This document shows positions 59,006-64,000 of a stretch of DNA of 64,000 nt, piece by piece (position 1 is the first letter of the stretch; every line of letters begins with the position of its first letter). The position numbers were made by a program, and so were the translations under genes. Origin of the DNA: Hallerella sp963656065 (GTDB taxonomy: Bacteria; Fibrobacterota; Fibrobacteria; Fibrobacterales; Fibrobacteraceae); NCBI GenBank assembly GCA_963656065.1, contig CAVKGV010000009.1:43177-107176 (forward strand), written 5' to 3'. The notes under the pieces are model-generated. The model was given only the letters and a program-made list of their open reading frames with translations, was not told the origin of the DNA and searched no databases.

Positions 59006-59896
59006 ATGGCAAATTCTTTGGATAGCGTCTTGGATTATGCGTTACAGGTCGGAGCGGTGGATTTGATCTTGGCCGAGGGTCTTGTTCCTGCGATCCGTAT
59101 TGGGGGACGCGTGAGAAGCATTCCGAATGCGGAAAAACTAGAGTTCGGTGAACTGGAAAGATTTTTCGGCTCCCTAGGCGAGGAAAACGGTTCGTTCTGT
59201 GGGGGACCGTGGGCGAATACGGAATGGCGCGTGTGCTATTCGCGCGAAGCTTTTGGCAAAATGGCTGTTTTGCGACCTACCGGAATGGACGCTCCGGAAC
59301 TCTCCTCGATAGCGTTTCCCGAAGCGGCGATGAGTCTTCTCGGGGCGGACTCCGGGCTTATTTTGTTCGCTGGTCCAAAGTTTTCCGGAAAGACGACGAC
59401 TGCATCCGCTTTCGTTTCGGAACTATGCACCAGGCGAACGCTCCGGGCGAGTCTTTTGGATTTGCATCCCGAATACAGGATCCGGACGGGGGAAAGCCTT
59501 GTCGTGCGAAAACGCTCCAAGGTTTCCCAAGAAGAGGAAATCTTGCAGGGCCTCCGCTCGGGAACGGACCTGTTCTGGCTCGGGGACTTGGAAAATAACG
59601 TCTTGTATCCGGCTCTCCAGGCTGCCGCTTCCGGAGCGTTGGTCGTCGCCACGTATGCTGCCGGTTCTGCGCAGGATGTCCTGGCCTATCTTTCATCTAC
59701 GGGTCCTTGCGAAAACAGGAAATTCCTCCGGGCTTCTCTCGCGGCTAACCTCCGAGCCGTCGTCACCCAGAGACTTATCCTGGCCGATGACAGAAAGACC
59801 CTTTCTCCGGTGTGGGATGTTCTGGATGTTGATTCAGACATCGCTCCGCAAATCGTTTCCGGCGAATTTGAAAAAGTTTTCAGAGCAAATGCCTAG
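59006..59896 (+). CDS. PilT-like ATPase with intact P-loop
   Basis: A 296-residue member of the PilT secretion-ATPase family, shorter than canonical PilT (about 345-370). It starts with the PilT-type N-terminal strand region (LDYALQVGAVDLILAEGLVPAIRIGGRV). The Walker A G123-P-K-F-S-G-K129-T is intact. Walker B is FWLGDLENNVLYPALQAAASGALVVATY, where GD replaces GE. It lies 10 nt after its degenerate paralogue. Type IV pilus retraction is the textbook role, but no pilin or pilus assembly gene is nearby, so a pilus-independent motor function is equally possible. Confidence 0.8.
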   Translation: MANSLDSVLDYALQVGAVDLILAEGLVPAIRIGGRVRSIPNAEKLEFGELERFFGSLGEENGSFCGGPWANTEWRVCYSREAFGKMAVLRPTGMDAPELSSIAFPEAAMSLLGADSGLILFAGPKFSGKTTTASAFVSELCTRRTLRASLLDLHPEYRIRTGESLVVRKRSKVSQEEEILQGLRSGTDLFWLGDLENNVLYPALQAAASGALVVATYAAGSAQDVLAYLSSTGPCENRKFLRASLAANLRAVVTQRLILADDRKTLSPVWDVLDVDSDIAPQIVSGEFEKVFRANA

Positions 59897-59910
59897 CTCT
59901 CGGGATAGCC

Positions 59911-62073
59911 ATGCGCTTTTTCAGGAATATCTGGATTTTTCTTTTCATATTTCTGACGATTTCTTTTGCAGAAGGCGATTCACCGCTTTCTCCGAAAAAA
60001 ACGGTTCCCTTTTCCAAAACGGTCCTCTATCTAGGGGGAGGGAATCGTTCTCCGTGGTATTCGCTTGGAATGCTTTATGCCGTGCGGGATTACCGTATCC
60101 CGGTGGATTCCGTGGTCGGAATTTCGTGGGGGGCCTTTGTCGGGTCGCTCTGGGCGTCCGGTTTTGAGCTTGACGAAATCCAGCGGCTTTTGACCGATAC
60201 GCTTTTTGTTTCGCAGGTCCTGCCGCAAACGAGAGAACAACGGCCGTTTGACTTGCCTGTCGCTTTTTCGGGGGAGCCTGCGCTTGCGTTTCGCTTTGCC
60301 TTTTACGGGGATTCGTCGGGGCGTGCGAGGCTGCGTCCCAAATCCCTGGAAGTCGATGGCGATTTTCTGGAAAAGTCGCTCTTTCGGCTTCGGCTGCAAG
60401 AGGTTTTGACGCGGACGGATTCTTTTGCGATCCCTTTCTCGGCGTTTTCCTGTAAAATGGGAGAACTTGTTCCTTCGACGGTGATGGAGACGCTTCCGTT
60501 TTCCGCTACTTCTGGCGAGAATTGCCCGTTCTTTTTCCCGGAAGATTCGTCGGCGTTTTCAATTTATGTCATGGCCTATCCGGTTCGCTCTGACGGCTTT
60601 CGGGATGACCCGATTACGGTCGCTGGATTCCAAAACGCCTTGAAGTTTTTCCGCATCCAAAAAGATTCAGGAAAGCCTCTGGTCCTTGTCCGTCCCCACG
60701 GGCTTGACGAATCTTCTCCGCTTGGATGGATGCAGGCGGGATATTCGGACATGGAAAGAAAGCTGGGAGAACTTTCTCCGATAGCTTCGCGAGCCTACCA
60801 GCCTCCCGAACCGTCGGATTCCATTCTTCCGCGGTTTAAAATCGAACCGTCCTTTGAACAGATTTCTCCGCTCTACTACTCCGACATTTCGTCTCGCTGG
60901 AATCCGTCCGATACGGGAATCGACGCTCCGGTTCATTTTTTGAAACGCATCTCCGGGTCGCCGTTCTACGATTCCGTGCAGGTCCAGATGGATTCCGCGG
61001 GCATTGCGAAAGTTTCCGCCGTGGCGACTTCGATTCTCGAGTTTCGCATCGGAGGTTTCGGCTCCAATTTGACGGGACCCTTGGCGTATGCGGGGCTGGA
61101 TTTTCGTTTTGTAAACCAGTTTGAATATGCGCTCTCCGTTGACGGCTATGTCGGGGAACATTCGTATGCGGTCCGTCCCGGATTTCTGGTGCGCGGCCTT
61201 TTTGGCTATCGGGGAGAATTTTCTGCCCGGGGCGATATTTCCAGGCGCCGCCCTCTCCGCAGCTATTTTTCCGAGGATTCGAAAGGTTTGTGCATCCGGG
61301 AAGTTCGGGATAACGATGCGGAAATGCGCTTCGCATGGAAGGATTCCCTGGCGGATTTTTCACTGGATGTTCTCCTCGGAAAATCTGAATTCAAGCTTTT
61401 TCATGAAACGGAAACTTTCTTCGTAAACACCCTATATCCTAAAATTTCGTTTGTACGAAACCGCGGCGGGTTTGAAGAATGGTTTGGGGACCGGGGATAC
61501 CGGATTTCGGGCAGCTTGGGATTTCGTTCGGTGAACCTGACGGATGGGACGGGCGACGCCCCGCTTTACCTGGCTTCAAATTTGGATGCCCAGAAGTTCT
61601 TCGCACCGACCCGCTTTTTCGCCCTGGGAGTTGGAGTCTTGGCGGGAATTCACATCCGCCGGGAATCGGGCGAGGGTTATGTCTATCCCGATCCGCTCGC
61701 CACGTGGAGCGACGGAACGATTCGGGCGGTGGATCTCTGGTATCGGATGCATCCGGCGCTTTCCCCTTGGAGCACCTCCTTTAATTTTTTGGAAACGGCA
61801 ACCCATCACTATGCGGCGGCCCGCCTAAGTCTAGGCGTGCACGGGCGCTTTTTGGGAGCGTGGATTTTTGCATCCTACATGCGCGATTTCGAGGAAAACC
61901 CTTTTGTCGATTTGGACGCGAACCGTTTGCTTTTCGAACCGACGTTTCGCTTTGCCTACCGGACGCTTGACATCCGCCTGGGCTTGCATCGCATCGTTTC
62001 CCTGGGCGATTTTTCGAAGTTAAAAAACATAGACGATGCCAGCCTCTTTTTCCAGGTCGGAGCGAACTGGTAA
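59911..62073 (+). CDS. Exported patatin-like phospholipase with predicted C-terminal beta-barrel
   Basis: A 720-residue protein with a signal peptide (about 1-20). The patatin domain (about 35-300) has an oxyanion loop LGGGNRSPW, nucleophile S72 in GISWG, and likely catalytic D228 in SDGFRDDP. Residues about 310-350 may be a POTRA-like linker. The remainder is rich in alternating aromatic strands and ends FFQVGANW, as expected for an outer-membrane barrel. The layout is that of type Vd (PlpD-like) autotransporters, which display a lipase outside the cell. It follows the PilT-like gene by 14 nt and abuts the convergent mltG. Lipid substrate and export are inferred. Confidence 0.82.
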   Translation: MRFFRNIWIFLFIFLTISFAEGDSPLSPKKTVPFSKTVLYLGGGNRSPWYSLGMLYAVRDYRIPVDSVVGISWGAFVGSLWASGFELDEIQRLLTDTLFVSQVLPQTREQRPFDLPVAFSGEPALAFRFAFYGDSSGRARLRPKSLEVDGDFLEKSLFRLRLQEVLTRTDSFAIPFSAFSCKMGELVPSTVMETLPFSATSGENCPFFFPEDSSAFSIYVMAYPVRSDGFRDDPITVAGFQNALKFFRIQKDSGKPLVLVRPHGLDESSPLGWMQAGYSDMERKLGELSPIASRAYQPPEPSDSILPRFKIEPSFEQISPLYYSDISSRWNPSDTGIDAPVHFLKRISGSPFYDSVQVQMDSAGIAKVSAVATSILEFRIGGFGSNLTGPLAYAGLDFRFVNQFEYALSVDGYVGEHSYAVRPGFLVRGLFGYRGEFSARGDISRRRPLRSYFSEDSKGLCIREVRDNDAEMRFAWKDSLADFSLDVLLGKSEFKLFHETETFFVNTLYPKISFVRNRGGFEEWFGDRGYRISGSLGFRSVNLTDGTGDAPLYLASNLDAQKFFAPTRFFALGVGVLAGIHIRRESGEGYVYPDPLATWSDGTIRAVDLWYRMHPALSPWSTSFNFLETATHHYAAARLSLGVHGRFLGAWIFASYMRDFEENPFVDLDANRLLFEPTFRFAYRTLDIRLGLHRIVSLGDFSKLKNIDDASLFFQVGANW

Positions 62074-63075
62074 TCATTCACCGCGATTCTTGGCCGCTTT
62101 TGATTTGTAGCGGTTGTGTTCCGAAAGGCTCTTTGCGAAAAAATGCGTTCCCGAACCGTCGTCCTTTGCGACAAAGTAAAGCGCGTCGGTCTTTTGCGGA
62201 TAGAGGACCGCTTCGACGGCCTTGCGCCCCGGATTGGAAATCGGACCGGGCATCAGTCCCGGAAAACGCCGCGTGTTGTATGGACTGTCGCTCTGGAGCT
62301 GGCTTTTGTAGATGGGACCGGTCAGGTTCCGGAAAATGAACCGGACCGTGGGGTCCGCTCCGAGGGGAATCCCTTGCCGCAGACGGTTGATGAAAACTCC
62401 TGCGATGAGCGGGCGTTCGTCTGTCTTGCCGGTTTCCTCTTCGACGACGCTTGCAAGCGTAAGGACCTTGTGCCAGTTGCCGAGTTCTTTCCAGATCGGG
62501 CTTTGCTTTGCCTCCATCTCGTCGCGTAGCTTTTGATTTGAACGGACCATTTGCCTTGCGATATCTTTTTCCGTCGCCCCGATAGCAATCGGATAGGTGT
62601 CCGGGAGCAGGTAGCCTTCGAGGCTTGCCGCTTCGATGCCGAGTTCTCGAGCAAAAGCCGGGTCATGGACAATTGATTCCCATTTGGTCGAATCAAAGTC
62701 GGGAATCGTTTTGCGGAAGTAGGCGGGCATTTCCCAGGAAGCGCGTCCTTCGGGAATCGTCACCTTGCGGACGGCGGTTTTTCCCGCGGAGAAAATCTCG
62801 GCGATATCGGCGATGCTTGCCTTTTCCGGAACATCGTACCATCCGGCCTTGGGGGTCGTTTTCTTATAACGGCACCACCATGAAAAAAGCTTTCCGCTCG
62901 AAACGAGTCCGCGGGCTTCGAGCGAGTTCCCGATTTTTGCCGCGGAGGCCCCGCTTTCGACTAGGAAAGTCGTCGGGCGGTTGTCTGCGGGGGCGAAAAT
63001 CTTCTCCCTTGCGAAATAGAGAATGCCTAGGGCGAGAAAAACCAGGAGAAAGAGGGTGAAAACAATTTTTTTCAT
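62074..63075 (-). CDS. mltG: Endolytic peptidoglycan transglycosylase MltG
   Basis: A 333-residue inner-membrane enzyme that cleaves nascent glycan strands and helps set their length. One N-terminal membrane helix (about 5-22) is followed by a LysM-like region (FLVESGASAAKIGNSLE) and the YceG catalytic domain. The family signature is complete: ASVVEEETGKTDERPLIAGV, with the catalytic glutamate in this stretch, then FINRLRQGIPLGADPTV and SPYNTRRFPGLMPGPISNPG. TATATT lies 9 nt before the ATG with no ribosome-binding site. It abuts the patatin gene at its 3' end. Confidence 0.95.
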   Translation of the reverse strand: MKKIVFTLFLLVFLALGILYFAREKIFAPADNRPTTFLVESGASAAKIGNSLEARGLVSSGKLFSWWCRYKKTTPKAGWYDVPEKASIADIAEIFSAGKTAVRKVTIPEGRASWEMPAYFRKTIPDFDSTKWESIVHDPAFARELGIEAASLEGYLLPDTYPIAIGATEKDIARQMVRSNQKLRDEMEAKQSPIWKELGNWHKVLTLASVVEEETGKTDERPLIAGVFINRLRQGIPLGADPTVRFIFRNLTGPIYKSQLQSDSPYNTRRFPGLMPGPISNPGRKAVEAVLYPQKTDALYFVAKDDGSGTHFFAKSLSEHNRYKSKAAKNRGE

Positions 63076-63084
63076 ATAAAAGCG

Positions 63085-63090
63085 AATATA
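63085..63090 (-). promoter_or_regulatory. -10-like box of mltG (leaderless)
   Basis: TATATT on the minus strand ends 9 nt before the mltG ATG at 63075. No Shine-Dalgarno sequence is present. Confidence 0.45.
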
Positions 63091-63179
63091 AAAAGAAAAA
63101 AATCTTGTCGTTTGGGCAAAATAAAGGATATATTTGGGATAAACTGTAAAAAGATTTCTTCTCTATTCGAGGATGTGAA

Positions 63180-63620
63180 ATGACTAAAAAAATTTTATTT
63201 TGCCTTCTTGCTCTGATGGTTGTCGTTGCGACGGCTGCCCCGAAAAACGTAAAGTCCAAGCAGGGCGATATCGACTTGACAAAAACGAGAGGCGGTACGG
63301 ATGTCGTCTGCACAGTTGGCTTTAACGAAGAACTTCGCATTGTGAAAGACGAGGGCGATGCCGTTCTGGTCAAGGGTGCCTGCGGCCAGGGCTGGGTAGG
63401 CAAGAGCGCAGTCGAATACGTGGCGAAGGCGGCGGGCGATAAGTCCCTGACTCTCGAAGGCGTTGACGTCGTTGGCTGGCTCGACAACCCGAGCGCAATC
63501 TTCGTTCTCGATGCCGATGCCGCCGAGTTTGACGGCGTAAACATCGACCGTAACTTCAAGGATTATCTGCAGCACACGATGGACCGTGAAACGATGGAAA
63601 TGCAGAACAACGAAAACTAG
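63180..63620 (+). CDS. Small exported protein, possible SH3-like fold
   Basis: A 146-residue protein with a clear signal peptide (about 1-19, ending ATAAP). The mature part begins with Lys-rich sequence. It then has a run of short strands (VVCTVGFNEELRIVKDEGDAVLVKG, GQGWVGKSAVEYV) that resembles a bacterial SH3 domain. The end is acidic and Asn-rich (EMQNNEN). I recognise no specific family. GAGG seven nt upstream supports the ATG, and a terminator follows. Peptidoglycan binding is conceivable from the SH3-like look; it is unproven. Confidence 0.75.
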   Translation: MTKKILFCLLALMVVVATAAPKNVKSKQGDIDLTKTRGGTDVVCTVGFNEELRIVKDEGDAVLVKGACGQGWVGKSAVEYVAKAAGDKSLTLEGVDVVGWLDNPSAIFVLDADAAEFDGVNIDRNFKDYLQHTMDRETMEMQNNEN

Positions 63621-63639
63621 TTTCGGAAACTTTCTCCTT

Positions 63640-63668
63640 AGAGGCCTTCGCGATGCGGAGGTCTTTTT
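63640..63668 (+). terminator. Terminator after the small exported protein
   Basis: A G/C-rich arm starting AGGCCTTCGC pairs, with two wobbles, with GCGGAGGTC around a GAT loop. Seven T follow. Confidence 0.78.
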
Positions 63669-64000
63669 TTATGGGGAATCAAATCTATCATGAGGTATTA
63701 TCAAAAAAATTGGACGCTTGGATAAATTGAGAGATGTATTGGATTCTATTCCGGGTTTAAGGTTTGAAAACTAATTGTGCTGAATCAGTTTATTAAGCTT
63801 GTTCCCAAATTATCTTTATTGAATGATTACTTTTAGAATTTTCAAAAATGTTGTGTTGAAAATTTCGAGATTTTGCTGTTCTTTCTATAAAAAAGAGATA
63901 ATGCAAGATCTTTTTTGTAAATTCATTCACAAAAAGCGGATTTATCCACCCCCGTCCCGGTCAAGTACGCTTTTTCTTCCATCCATTCCTCGTGCCGTTC
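63669..64000. other. AT-rich tail without a recognisable complete gene
   Basis: This 332-nt stretch is markedly richer in A and T than the rest of the window. No frame in it begins with a supported start and extends usefully. The last 78 nt (63923-64000) are open on the minus strand, encoding ERHEEWMEEKAYLTGTG and so on before a stop. This could be the C-terminus of a gene beyond the right edge, but it is too short to identify. No repeat, tRNA or terminator is seen beyond the one at 63640-63668. Confidence 0.4.

Noticed and set aside
59006..59896. Naming the second PilT-like gene pilT or pilU
   Set aside because: It is shorter than either, has a changed Walker B, and there are no pilus genes nearby, so the symbol would overstate what is seen.

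Overview
The window is a chromosomal segment of a Gram-negative, polysaccharide-degrading bacterium, most likely Fibrobacter or a close relative in the Fibrobacterota. This is inferred from gene content, not from any search. Pointers are two GH26 mannanases and a GH5 enzyme with carbohydrate-binding and C-terminal sorting domains, a serine-rich linker in a large surface protein, lpxC/fabZ (outer membrane), an LL-diaminopimelate-type aminotransferase, and a PcrB/GGGP-synthase-type prenyltransferase of the kind found in the FCB group. Housekeeping genes dominate. No rRNA, CRISPR array, insertion sequence or prophage is visible.

Layout. 0-6.4 kb: a truncated Rpn-type nuclease, trpS, an NfeD-type membrane protease, a release-factor-like protein, and a lipoprotein-NUDIX-lpxC-fabZ operon. 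6.4-12.4 kb: three secreted mannan-type hydrolases on the minus strand, each followed by its own terminator. 12.9-20.1 kb: ychF, a lipoprotein, and a tightly overlapping minus-strand operon (primase/helicase-like protein, GT4, Dabb, HAD, cytosolic GH8). 20.8-23.6 kb: ruvC, an M15 peptidase, an M14 peptidase and pssA. 23.7-32.2 kb: an orphan peptide-binding lipoprotein and a LysM / 54-aa membrane protein / histidine kinase / response regulator / beta-propeller operon. 32.2-38.4 kb: a TrmA-like methyltransferase lacking its cysteine, a primase/RepA-helicase-like protein, a MATE exporter and an XPB-type helicase. 38.4-47.7 kb: tRNA-Thr, a TPR protein, dapL, a TlpA-like thioredoxin, asnS, tRNA-Gly, thiE, an AIR-synthase-fold/ThiN fusion, a class III cyclase and hemW. 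47.8-54.5 kb: two giant surface proteins. 54.6-62.1 kb: GGGP synthase, then an operon of a small membrane protein, ABC ATPase, ABC-2 permease, two PilT-like ATPases and a patatin with a predicted beta-barrel. 62.1-64 kb: mltG, a small secreted protein and an AT-rich tail.

Non-coding structure. Three gene-free stretches (about 3.0, 12.6 and 20.2-20.7 kb) hold one family of structured repeats. The flanks are constant, the inner stems vary with compensatory changes, and the loop is always GAA. Many minus- and plus-strand genes start 6-9 nt after a TATATT-like box with no ribosome-binding site, which suggests leaderless mRNAs. A fully consensus sigma-70 promoter precedes tRNA-Gly.

Most worth following up: the covarying repeats; the operon coupling an ABC transporter, paired PilT-like ATPases and a patatin; the kinase-fold/ThiN fusion beside thiE; and several catalytically degenerate nucleic-acid enzymes (a primase/helicase-like protein, a second primase/RepA-like protein, and a TrmA-like protein).
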